Shown piece by piece: positions 15,021-22,141 of a DNA stretch of 41,084 bases. Source of the DNA: a virus; IMG/VR virus record IMGVR_UViG_3300025141_000240, positions 1 to 41,084 of that record. One strand, written 5' to 3'. Numbering within the stretch: position 1 is the first letter of the stretch; every line of letters begins with the position of its first letter. A program made the translations under genes and the position numbers. The notes below the pieces were generated by a model. The model ran no database searches and had not been told where the DNA came from. It saw only the letters and a list, made by a program, of their open reading frames with translations.

Positions 15021-15365
15021 ATGAAAAATGGCTTTAGGTTAAATGATTTTCTAGCAACGGAAGGCACTCTTGCTATAGGTGAAGAACCAGAAAATATTTT
15101 TGATGAAATCAAATCACTCAGTCCTTATGATAAACTAAGCATAATTGGTTATATATTTATTTTTTCTGAACAATTTCCAAATTTGGAAGATTCTAACTCA
15201 TATTTAGAATTGTCAGTAAATAGATCTGAATATGAAAGAAAAAAAGATAAGATTTGGTTCAAATTCTTTAAGAGAGAAACTATGACTAAAGTCTTTAATG
15301 TTCCTCCAGTGTTTACAAAAAATGATAATAATGTTATAATTAATAAAGAAAATGAAAGGAGTTAA
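15021..15365 (+). CDS. Hypothetical protein
   Basis: 114 residues, acidic in the first half (GEEPENIFDEIKSLSPYDKL) and basic in the middle (SEYERKKDKIWFKFFKRE). It is the first gene after the promoter at 14983 and ends 2 nt before the DUF932-like gene. No motif recognised. Confidence 0.7.
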   Translation: MKNGFRLNDFLATEGTLAIGEEPENIFDEIKSLSPYDKLSIIGYIFIFSEQFPNLEDSNSYLELSVNRSEYERKKDKIWFKFFKRETMTKVFNVPPVFTKNDNNVIINKENERS

Positions 15366-15367
15366 TA

Positions 15368-16207
15368 ATGATAAATTATTTAGACATTGCTGAAGAAAGG
15401 AGAAAAGTAGATTTTCCACATGATAGAGAATCTTTAAAAACTGCGGGTGGTCTAGATACTAGAAAGGATGCGATACTAAGAACTGATACTAATACGGTTC
15501 TAGGAATTGTATCAAGGGGTCACGATTTGTTACCTTATGGACAGGTAATGGATTTTATGACAAAAACATTTGAGGATCTTGAGCTTCCAATTAAGCTTCT
15601 TGAATCACATTTACTTGGTGGTGGTAAAGCACTTCATCAAGAATATTTAATGGATGGATTTTCAATAGACACACCTGATGGAAGTGAGATGAGTCCAATG
15701 GCTATTGTCCACGCTGGCTATGATGGCAGTTATGGATTTATTAGTTTTGGTACTTATAGACACGTATGTCTTAACGGTGCTTGTATTGGAAATACAATTT
15801 CTAAGATACTTCTTAAGTATAGTTCTTCTCTTCTTGGGTCATCTGTACTTGATGACATAATTATGTCTACTGAAAAGTTTCTGCAAGTAGCAGAAAGGTA
15901 CAATGAGATTGGTAAAGAAGACTTTGATAAGTATTTTTGGAAGATACTTCCATCATCTGAATTGAATTTTGCGTTCAAGAAAGAAATGCTTAATGAGCTT
16001 CAATCAAAGGGAGTGATTGAGTATAAGGAATCTAATTTCACAAACGGAGATTTGGAAGAGAAGCCAAAGGAAGTTTTTGATCTATCAGGTTCAATGTTAG
16101 CTTGGGATTTTTACAATGTCCTTACCGCAGTAGCTACTCATAAAATGAGAACAGCTACCGCAAGAGTTACGTCTTACAATCAAATAGCTAAAGTTTTTGA
16201 AATTTAG
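15368..16207 (+). CDS. DUF932-like phage/plasmid protein
   Basis: 279 residues with an AAGGAG site. The N-terminal segment RTDTNTVLGIVSRGHDLLPY, the central HAGYDGSYGFISFGTYRHVC-type strand region and the C-terminal AWDFYNVLTAVATHKMR follow the pattern of DUF932 proteins, common on phages and plasmids. Their biochemical role is not established; some lie near single-strand annealing or recombination genes. Here it is in one operon with bS21 and prs. Confidence 0.7.
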   Translation: MINYLDIAEERRKVDFPHDRESLKTAGGLDTRKDAILRTDTNTVLGIVSRGHDLLPYGQVMDFMTKTFEDLELPIKLLESHLLGGGKALHQEYLMDGFSIDTPDGSEMSPMAIVHAGYDGSYGFISFGTYRHVCLNGACIGNTISKILLKYSSSLLGSSVLDDIIMSTEKFLQVAERYNEIGKEDFDKYFWKILPSSELNFAFKKEMLNELQSKGVIEYKESNFTNGDLEEKPKEVFDLSGSMLAWDFYNVLTAVATHKMRTATARVTSYNQIAKVFEI

Positions 16208-16215
16208 GAGCAACA

Positions 16216-16431
16216 ATGGTAACACTACGAGAGAATGAATCGTTTGATAACTTAGTCAAGAGATTTAAGAAGGAAGTTGATGACGCTGGTATTTTAAAAG
16301 AGTGGAGAGAGAGACAATATTTTGTTAAACCTTCCACTAAGCGCCATCAAGATAAAATGAGGGCAAAGAGGAGAGCGTTGAATTCTCTTAGAGAAGAGAG
16401 AGAAAAAGAAAGAACAAGAAAAGGCCGATAA
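16216..16431 (+). CDS. rpsU: Ribosomal protein bS21, phage-encoded
   Basis: 71 residues, the usual length of bS21. The core RENESFDNLVKRFKKEVDDA aligns with the bacterial start (RENEPFD...LRRFKR), followed by the aromatic/basic segment EWRERQYFVKPSTKRHQDK and a Lys/Arg-rich tail. bS21 joins the 30S platform late and contacts the anti-Shine-Dalgarno region. A phage copy can replace the host protein and may bias ribosomes to phage mRNA; homologues are known in large phages. It has a GGAG site and ends one base before prs. Confidence 0.9.
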   Translation: MVTLRENESFDNLVKRFKKEVDDAGILKEWRERQYFVKPSTKRHQDKMRAKRRALNSLREEREKERTRKGR

Positions 16432-17388
16432 ATGTCTGAAATAGCTTTAGTCGCTGGACGTTCTCACTATGACCTTACAGAAAGAATTTATAAACACATT
16501 AAAGAAAATAAAAATCAATGTCAATTGATAAGAAGAGAGATTACAGATTTCTCTAATGGTGAAATTTATATTAGATATTTAGATTCAATTCGTGGTAAAG
16601 ATGTCTTCATTTTACAGACTTTTAATGGTGATCCTAACAAAGATCTTACAGAATTATTATTATTAGCTCATACGGCATGGGAAGCTTCTGCACGAAGAAT
16701 CACATTGGTTACACCATATCTATATGGTTCAAGGCAAGATAGAAAATCTAAGCCGAGAACTCCTATAACTATCAAACTTATGGCAGATTTATTTAAAGCA
16801 GCAAAGGCTGATAGAGTGATAACTGTATCACTTCACAGCCCTCAAAGTACTGCTGCTTTCGATATTCGTTGTGATAATATTAGTACAGCTAAAATATTTA
16901 TAGATAAACTATTTGAATTACACAAAGAAAATAATTATGTAGTTGTTTCCCCTGATGTTGGTGGATTAGCTAAGTGTAGATATTACGCCAATATACTTGG
17001 AGCAGAATTAGCATTTGTTGATAAGCGTAGATATGCAGCAAATAAATCTGAAATACTACACTTCATTGGAGAAGTAAAAGATAGAAATTGTTTAGTGTTA
17101 GATGATATGATCGATACTGCTGGAAGTGTAACTGAAGTTGCAAATGGATTAAAGGAAAAAGGCGCTCTAGGAATAGACTGCCTTGCTTCCCATTTAATAC
17201 TGTCTGGAAACGCTATCGAAAAAATAATAAATTCCCCTTTTCGAAAAATTTATGGCACTGATTCGATCCAGCACGAATCTTTGCCAGTTTGTTTTGAACT
17301 TACAAATATAGATGAGTTATTAGCTGATGTAATTATAAACATTAATGAAGATCGTTCAGTTGGGGAACTAGTGGAGCATAAAGCATGA
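16432..17388 (+). CDS. prs: Ribose-phosphate pyrophosphokinase (PRPP synthetase)
   Basis: 318 residues, full length for the family. It turns ribose-5-phosphate and ATP into PRPP, the start of purine, pyrimidine and NAD synthesis. Recognisable parts are FSNGEIYIR, VTPYLYGSRQDRKSKPRTPI (flexible catalytic loop region), SLHSPQ, SPDVGG and the PRPP loop VLDDMIDTAGSV near residues 222-233. It starts directly after bS21 and overlaps the next gene (ATGA). With purM it suggests support of purine nucleotide supply during infection. Confidence 0.92.
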   Translation: MSEIALVAGRSHYDLTERIYKHIKENKNQCQLIRREITDFSNGEIYIRYLDSIRGKDVFILQTFNGDPNKDLTELLLLAHTAWEASARRITLVTPYLYGSRQDRKSKPRTPITIKLMADLFKAAKADRVITVSLHSPQSTAAFDIRCDNISTAKIFIDKLFELHKENNYVVVSPDVGGLAKCRYYANILGAELAFVDKRRYAANKSEILHFIGEVKDRNCLVLDDMIDTAGSVTEVANGLKEKGALGIDCLASHLILSGNAIEKIINSPFRKIYGTDSIQHESLPVCFELTNIDELLADVIININEDRSVGELVEHKA

Positions 17389-17741
17389 GTAATGATGAAG
17401 AGATAAAAGCGATTAGAGAAGACCTATCTGATATAAAAAAGCATCTTGGCCTTGACGTACAAAAAAAAGGCGAAAGAACTGAAAAGTTTATGCCAGAAAA
17501 AATATGGGTATGGGAAGATGAAGATTGGCGAAAAGAGAACTATAGAGTTGTTAGTGATGGATTTAAGTGGGAAGGAATTGAGTACACTCGATCTGATGTA
17601 ATAGAGGATATGATCCAAACAGCAATTCTTGATAGAGTATATACTTTCACGCCAGAAGAAGTATCAGAGATACGGCAAGATTTTAATAAAGCAGTAGCTG
17701 AAAGTGAGCAACCTAATGAACCAGGGGTAATGTCAAGATGA
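17385..17741 (+). CDS. Hypothetical acidic protein
   Basis: 118 residues overlapping prs and the following gene by 4 nt each. The N-terminal helix (NDEEIKAIREDLSDIKKHLG) is followed by a Trp-rich segment (KIWVWEDEDWRKENY) and a helical C-terminus. No known motif. It probably belongs to the prs operon. Confidence 0.75.
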   Translation: MSNDEEIKAIREDLSDIKKHLGLDVQKKGERTEKFMPEKIWVWEDEDWRKENYRVVSDGFKWEGIEYTRSDVIEDMIQTAILDRVYTFTPEEVSEIRQDFNKAVAESEQPNEPGVMSR

Positions 17742-18019
17742 AAGGACCTAACGATTTTCCATCACAGTTTGATGAACCTTCGATGGGAAAACGAATTAAA
17801 GAAACTAAAGAAAAATTTAATACATTGTTTGATTTTTATATAAAATTTAAAGAAGGCGGGGATATTATTTGGCCTGGATATCTTGAACAATATCAATTAG
17901 AAGTAATAAGAAAAGAATTAAGTAAAAACGGTTGGGCTTTAGAAGGAATGTCCTATAGTGGACAAAAGGTTACTATGATGATAGTACCGTATATTTCATA
18001 TCCACCTTTAGAAAAGTGA
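17738..18019 (+). CDS. Hypothetical protein
   Basis: 93 residues, coupled by ATGA overlap to the gene before it. The alpha/beta composition (LEQYQLEVIRKELSKNGWAL) recalls small phage regulators, but no motif is recognised. It is the last gene of the prs operon; a TTAAGATAAT element follows. Confidence 0.7.
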   Translation: MKGPNDFPSQFDEPSMGKRIKETKEKFNTLFDFYIKFKEGGDIIWPGYLEQYQLEVIRKELSKNGWALEGMSYSGQKVTMMIVPYISYPPLEK

Positions 18020-18040
18020 TAATTTATTAAGATAATATAT

Positions 18041-18585
18041 GTGGATATTGAAAAAAGAATAGAAAATGTACTAATTCTCGATGATGAAAAATCAATCCTT
18101 GAAATGCTTAAGGGTGTTTTAAGAATTAGTGGGCTTAAAAATATTTTTATCTTTGACAGTATAATGGATGCTTGCAAATACATTAAACAAAATAAAGTAG
18201 AGTTTCTTATTATGGATTATAGTTTAAAAGAAACAAAAAATGTAATAGAGAATGTTTTGTTAAAAAATTTAAAGCTTTAAATCCTTATTCACCTATGCTT
18301 GGAATGACTGGATTTTCAGACAAAAGGCAAGAAATGTTAGAAGAGAGAGTTCATTACTTTTTAGAAAAACCTTTTTCTTCAAAAGAATTTATTTTAGTAA
18401 TAGAAAATCTTTTATCCTTAAGAGAAGTTTATGAAGAGTTAGAAACAGCAAATTCTATCATTCAAGCACTATCAAAATCAGTAGAAGCTAGAGATTCTTA
18501 TTTAAAAAGGCATTCGGCGCGAATTGCTAAATACTCTTCTAAAAGAAACCGCTCACATAAATGGCGTTTGCAAAGAATATATTGA
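18041..18585 (+). pseudogene. Response-regulator receiver plus truncated HD-GYP start, frameshifted
   Basis: GTG 18041 opens a receiver domain: acidic pair DD at residues 14-15 and phospho-acceptor Asp 59 in FLIMDYS. At the A6 run 18262-18267 the frame ends in NLKL and stop, whereas the -1 frame continues KFKALNPYSPMLGMTGFSD with the conserved Thr and then the Lys in YFLEKPF. After the receiver comes SKSVEARDSYLKRHSARIAK, the opening of an HD-GYP domain, which stops at 18585 before the HD residues. The site reads A AAA AAT, a possible -1 slippery heptamer. More likely it is a decayed acquired host gene. Confidence 0.65.
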
Positions 18586-18610
18586 CAAATAATTCTATTC
18601 ATGTTATAAT
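18582..18610 (+). promoter_or_regulatory. Consensus sigma70 promoter (TTGACA-17-TATAAT)
   Basis: Both boxes are perfect with a 17-bp spacer (18582-18587 and 18605-18610). It starts the small operon 18641-20048, which ends at the hairpin 20079-20150, and is a typical strong early promoter. Confidence 0.85.
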
Positions 18611-18640
18611 TAATTAAATAAATAATTAGGAGAAGGTGAA

Positions 18641-19093
18641 ATGGGATTGGACATGTATTTGAATGGAAATATCTTTTTTTGGGATTCTGATGAAGACAGA
18701 ATAAAAGTAGATGGAAAACCAGTTAAAGAAATGAGTATTGAACTTGGGTATTGGAGAAAGTACCCAGATCTTCACGGCTTTATCGTTAGAGAGTTTGCTA
18801 ATGGAGTTGATGAGTGTCAAGATATTGAACTTGGTGAAAATGATTGTGAAAAAATAGCAAAAGCTATAGAGGATGATGATCTTCCCGAAACTCAAGGTTT
18901 TTTCTTTGGCACGAGCGACTGGCATAAAGATGAGAAAGCACAAAATGCTAAAGTATTTCGTGATGCTGTTAAATGGACTAACGGTAAAGATGATGGAAAA
19001 GTTTTAACTTTTAAATCAGCTTTAGATAAAATAGATCTTAATCTTGAACATAGTAGAGTAAGTAGATATGTTGTTTACCGTGCAAGTTGGTAA
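18641..19093 (+). CDS. MGLDMYL-type phage protein
   Basis: 150 residues beginning MGLDMYLNGNIFFW, an N-terminus that recurs in a widespread phage protein group of unknown role. The rest is acidic with many Trp (SIELGYWRKYPDLHGF, FGTSDWHKDEKAQ). It has a good AGGAGAAGG site and is the first gene behind the strong promoter at 18582, so it is probably made early and abundantly. No catalytic motif is seen. Confidence 0.75.
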   Translation: MGLDMYLNGNIFFWDSDEDRIKVDGKPVKEMSIELGYWRKYPDLHGFIVREFANGVDECQDIELGENDCEKIAKAIEDDDLPETQGFFFGTSDWHKDEKAQNAKVFRDAVKWTNGKDDGKVLTFKSALDKIDLNLEHSRVSRYVVYRASW

Positions 19094-19235
19094 GAAAAAG
19101 AAAGTGTACGAAAGACATACATGCTATACTTGTAGTGGTCAAGGAGAAATGATGACTGAATGGAGTTTCCAACCGTGTTGGGGTTGTCAAGGAAGAGGAT
19201 ACAATTATATAAGGAAATGGTTTAAAAGAAAATGA
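19068..19235 (+). CDS. Mini zinc-finger protein with DnaJ-type CxxCxGxG motifs
   Basis: 55 residues in a frame overlapping the end of the previous gene. Two Cys pairs, CYTCSGQGEM and CWGCQGRGYNY, match the CxxCxGxG repeats of the DnaJ zinc domain, enough for one zinc site. The start may be ATG 19068 or GTG 19080. The stop overlaps the next ATG (ATGA). Such mini-fingers bind partner proteins; the target is unknown. Confidence 0.65.
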   Translation: MLFTVQVGKKKKVYERHTCYTCSGQGEMMTEWSFQPCWGCQGRGYNYIRKWFKRK

Positions 19236-19330
19236 TTTTAACTTTTATAAAAATTTTTGTTTTAGGTTTTATAGCAGGATCAATGTTTTATTATTATGTA
19301 TTAGAGCCGTGGGTAAAGAGAAAAGAATAA
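19232..19330 (+). CDS. 32-residue membrane peptide
   Basis: Coupled to the preceding gene by ATGA. The sequence is one transmembrane helix (LTFIKIFVLGFIAGSMFYYY) followed by the basic tail EPWVKRKE. The stop overlaps the next ATG (TAATG). The tight overlaps on both sides argue that it is translated. Function unknown. Confidence 0.55.
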   Translation: MILTFIKIFVLGFIAGSMFYYYVLEPWVKRKE

Positions 19331-19554
19331 TGGGAGCTAGTAGAATAGGTTTCAACCTATTTAGAAAAGCAGGTTGGAGAAATTTACGTTTTGCTATAAA
19401 AAATAAGCGTTCAATTAAACATTTATGGGCAGATACATTCATTCAAATATGGTGTTGGATCGTAAAACATGAAATATATAATAGTGGTATTGATAACGAT
19501 CCTCCAGAATGGGCTTATAAAAGATGCCATCAATATATAAGAGCTAAAAAATGA
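19330..19554 (+). CDS. Hypothetical basic protein
   Basis: 74 residues. ATG 19330 is preferred to the upstream GTG because it overlaps the stop of the membrane peptide (TAATG). The protein is rich in Arg, Lys and Trp (GWRNLRFAIKNKRSIKHLWA), with an amphipathic helix that might touch membrane. It is followed by an overlapping DUF5662-like gene. Confidence 0.65.
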   Translation: MGASRIGFNLFRKAGWRNLRFAIKNKRSIKHLWADTFIQIWCWIVKHEIYNSGIDNDPPEWAYKRCHQYIRAKK

Positions 19555-20048
19555 AATATTTAACTTACGGTTGGTATCTAACGAAACATAGATGTTTTGT
19601 TATGATGGCTTGCTTTAGAAGAGGGCTTATATGGAGAGGACTTAAACACGATTTAAGTAAATATTCTCCTACGGAATGGTCTGCTTATGCTCAAAGATTC
19701 TATGGAAAAGAAAAGAAAACTAATAGAGACAAGACAGGATACTATCCTCCTAACGCAACATCTAATCCTAAATATAGAAAGGCTTGGCTTCATCACGTTC
19801 ATAAAAACGATCATCATTGGCAACATTATTGCTTAGTAAATGATGCTGATACTGGTGGAGTTATTGTTTTACCGATGTCAAAGAATGCAGTAAAAGAAAT
19901 GATTTGCGATTGGATAGGAGCTGGTAAAGCTCAGAAGAATCCAACCACTTGTAAAGAATGGTTTCATGTAAATAAAGTACATATGCATCTACATACAGAC
20001 ACAGAATTATTAATTAGACAATATTTAGCGAAATGGTTTATTATATAA
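19551..20048 (+). CDS. DUF5662-like phage protein
   Basis: 165 residues. The signature LKHDLSKYSPTEW and the His-rich HHVHKNDHHWQHY match a phage family (DUF5662) in which these His and Asp residues probably bind metal; activity is not established. The last gene of the operon behind the promoter at 18582, ending 30 nt before the hairpin at 20079. Confidence 0.75.
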   Translation: MKYLTYGWYLTKHRCFVMMACFRRGLIWRGLKHDLSKYSPTEWSAYAQRFYGKEKKTNRDKTGYYPPNATSNPKYRKAWLHHVHKNDHHWQHYCLVNDADTGGVIVLPMSKNAVKEMICDWIGAGKAQKNPTTCKEWFHVNKVHMHLHTDTELLIRQYLAKWFII

Positions 20049-20078
20049 AATAGATTAATTACAGAATCAGTACATCTC

Positions 20079-20150
20079 AACCCTTATATATGTAAAGATA
20101 TAGGCAAGGAATTCTATCTTACCTAATTTTACATCTATAAGGGTTTTTTT
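20079..20150 (+). promoter_or_regulatory. Long hairpin: terminator plus late-promoter / RBS-sequestering switch
   Basis: The left arm AACCCTTATA (20079-20088) plus ATGTAAA (20090-20096) pairs with TTTACAT (20128-20134) plus TATAAGGGTT (20136-20145), with one mismatch, and is followed by T. The right arm contains AAGGG (20139-20143), the ribosome site of the gene at 20151. The left arm contains the late element TAAAGATA (20093-20100). Read-through RNA would terminate or hide the ribosome site. RNA started at the late element lacks the left arm and leaves the site free. T4 genes e and I-TevI use this design. Confidence 0.7.
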
Positions 20151-20357
20151 ATGGTAAGTAGTGTTAAAGATGAGGCTCATCGTTTTTCTATCAAAGGGAA
20201 AGATTATGAAGTTTTTTTTGCGGAAGATGGCTATTCTGAAATTTATGAAGTCGATAATCCTGGTGAGACAGGATTCATTTTTTCTGAGTTAAAAAACTTA
20301 ATCCTATTCATAAATAATATCACAGATATAGCTGAAACTAAACTTGAAGAAGGTTAA
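20151..20357 (+). CDS. Small hypothetical protein under hairpin control
   Basis: 68 residues, acidic (FFAEDGYSEIYEVDNPGETG), with no motif. Its AAGGG ribosome site lies in the right arm of the hairpin at 20079-20150, so late-only translation is expected. It is the first gene of the late block with sigma, terminase and head genes. Function unknown. Confidence 0.7.
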   Translation: MVSSVKDEAHRFSIKGKDYEVFFAEDGYSEIYEVDNPGETGFIFSELKNLILFINNITDIAETKLEEG

Positions 20358-20358
20358 A

Positions 20359-20979
20359 ATGAAAATTACTGATGTAGTAAATAGTGTTCTATCTGAAGAG
20401 CCAAAGACTCAGGATAAAAATAAAAAGAACTTAAAAGTTTTTTATAAAACAGATATTTTAATTCAAGGGTTTCCTGAAAGAAGAGCAAAAGAAGAGGAAC
20501 CAGTTAAAGCTCTAGAGGTTAAGAAGCCTGGGACGGAAGCTGATGTAACAGCACCAACTTCTGAATCAACAATAGTAGAAGAAATCTTAAAGACATCTAA
20601 TCAAGGTGAATTGACAATCCCTGCGAATGAAGCAGATAATATACAAACTCTTGAAGATTTAATTGATTATCTTGGAGATAACAAAGGAGGTGGCAAGCCA
20701 ATTATTAATGATTTAGTGGAAGAAGTAATCTTAGCTGTTGCAGGTGTTGGAGCAAAACCATTAGAGAATATAGTTAATGAAGGTGATAAGATTTTCATAG
20801 ATATTGACTATGGAAAAGAAAAATCAGATTCTGTAGGGCTTAGAGTAAATAAACAAAGTGGTAGTACAGCGATGTCTATATCAATGAAAAAGGACAATAA
20901 ACTTATTCCTGGAGAATTTGACATAGAACAACTCAATAAACAATTAGTGTATTATCGTAATACGTTATTTGGTAGTTAA
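20359..20979 (+). CDS. Leader-bearing hypothetical protein
   Basis: 206 residues from ATG 20359 (GAAGG site), preferred over the TTG at 20344. The N-terminus MKITDVVNSVLSEEPKTQ resembles the other leaders and holds LSE at residues 11-13. A low-complexity Pro/Glu/Lys linker (KPGTEADVTAPTSESTIVEE) precedes a folded C-terminal half. The stop overlaps the sigma gene start (TAATG). Function unknown; it may be packaged. Confidence 0.65.
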   Translation: MKITDVVNSVLSEEPKTQDKNKKNLKVFYKTDILIQGFPERRAKEEEPVKALEVKKPGTEADVTAPTSESTIVEEILKTSNQGELTIPANEADNIQTLEDLIDYLGDNKGGGKPIINDLVEEVILAVAGVGAKPLENIVNEGDKIFIDIDYGKEKSDSVGLRVNKQSGSTAMSISMKKDNKLIPGEFDIEQLNKQLVYYRNTLFGS

Positions 20980-21647
20980 TGTCTGAGTTAAAGGAGACTA
21001 AAAATTACTTTAACGAAAAAGAGTTTCAAGCAATGCTCTTTGAATATCAGGATGTTACTATCACCCACCCTGATGATATTAAGCACGTTCTGTCTACTGA
21101 TCGTGTATTAGAAGTAAAACTTATTAAAGAAATAAAGAAAATAGTTAATGCGATAATTATAGTATATAGATATTATATATTTGAAGATTATGATGATCTT
21201 ATGCAACACGGATTGAATGCCTGTTACACTAATTTCATGAAATTTAAACCAGAGAAGGGAACTGCATTTAATTACTATAGTATTATTGCAAAAATTAGTT
21301 TGTTAAACTATACAGATAGAAAAAAGAAACACAGGAATCATCAGAATATAGAAGATTATAATATGATATTAGAAAATAGGGAAGAAGTTAATTATGATCT
21401 ATTTTTCGACAACCTAGAAGATACTTTGTCTGGAATTATAGATGAAAATTATTTGGGGAAGCAAAGAGGTGAATTCAATAGAATCGCTGTTCTAATTATA
21501 GATTATTTAAGAAAAACTAAGAAGTTTATAAGTAAGAGTGATCTATATACTTGGGGCCGTTCTTATGGAATTAAGAACAATCAAATACGTGGCTTTGTAA
21601 ATGAATTAAGTCAATACAATGCAGAAATATTTGAAGGTATAAGATGA
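20979..21647 (+). CDS. Late-transcription sigma factor, T4 gp55-like
   Basis: 222 residues. The central part YDDLMQHGLNACYTNFMKF, then FNYYSIIAKISLLNYTDRKK followed by KHRNHQ, has the shape of sigma region 2 in T4 gp55: an acidic DDLMQ core-binding helix and an aromatic/basic -10-recognition helix. There is no region 4, also as in gp55. In T4 this protein directs RNA polymerase to late promoters with the sliding clamp and gp33. Here the recognised element is probably TAAAGATA. Identity rests on pattern and place next to the terminase genes. Confidence 0.7.
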   Translation: MSELKETKNYFNEKEFQAMLFEYQDVTITHPDDIKHVLSTDRVLEVKLIKEIKKIVNAIIIVYRYYIFEDYDDLMQHGLNACYTNFMKFKPEKGTAFNYYSIIAKISLLNYTDRKKKHRNHQNIEDYNMILENREEVNYDLFFDNLEDTLSGIIDENYLGKQRGEFNRIAVLIIDYLRKTKKFISKSDLYTWGRSYGIKNNQIRGFVNELSQYNAEIFEGIR

Positions 21648-22111
21648 ACACTATAGAAAATAGTATTCTATCTGATGACATTGAAGAAAAATCTTTAGAA
21701 GATATAATAAATAGTATAGAGGATGAGGAAGAAAAAAATATTGTCTCTTCTCAAGATTTAGTACCAATAGAAAAGAAAGACTTAGATGTAACAGATCAGG
21801 ATGAGATAGCCAAAGAACTTGTTGATATGGTTCAAGGTGATAGAAAAAAAGCTGATGAAGTGTTTGATTTATTTTACGGAAATTTAGCTACTGATGCAGA
21901 TAGAACTACTTCATCAAAAGAAGCTTTGACTAAAGCTCTTGAGCTTAAGATAGAAGCAAGTAAGAACATACTTGAATTAGCAAAAATTAAGGCAAGAGCA
22001 GAAGAACAAGGAAGTAAAGTAGGAGTATTCTTCGGAGGTATTTCTGCTGAAAAGGCTGGATTTAATCCTAGCGAAATTCGAGAAGTTGCTGCTGAAAGAA
22101 CTTCAAAATAA
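21644..22111 (+). CDS. Terminase small subunit, T4 gp16-like
   Basis: 155 residues, close to T4 gp16 (164). The order matches gp16: acidic N-terminus, a central helical hairpin (KALELKIEASKNILELAKIK) and the short segment GVFFGGISAEKAGFNPSEIR, comparable to the FMGSPTEL region of gp16. Small terminases form rings that regulate packaging by the large subunit. Its place directly before the large subunit supports the call. Confidence 0.7.
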   Translation: MNTIENSILSDDIEEKSLEDIINSIEDEEEKNIVSSQDLVPIEKKDLDVTDQDEIAKELVDMVQGDRKKADEVFDLFYGNLATDADRTTSSKEALTKALELKIEASKNILELAKIKARAEEQGSKVGVFFGGISAEKAGFNPSEIREVAAERTSK

Positions 22112-22141
22112 ATAGTTACATATTGGTAAGATAATTATGTT

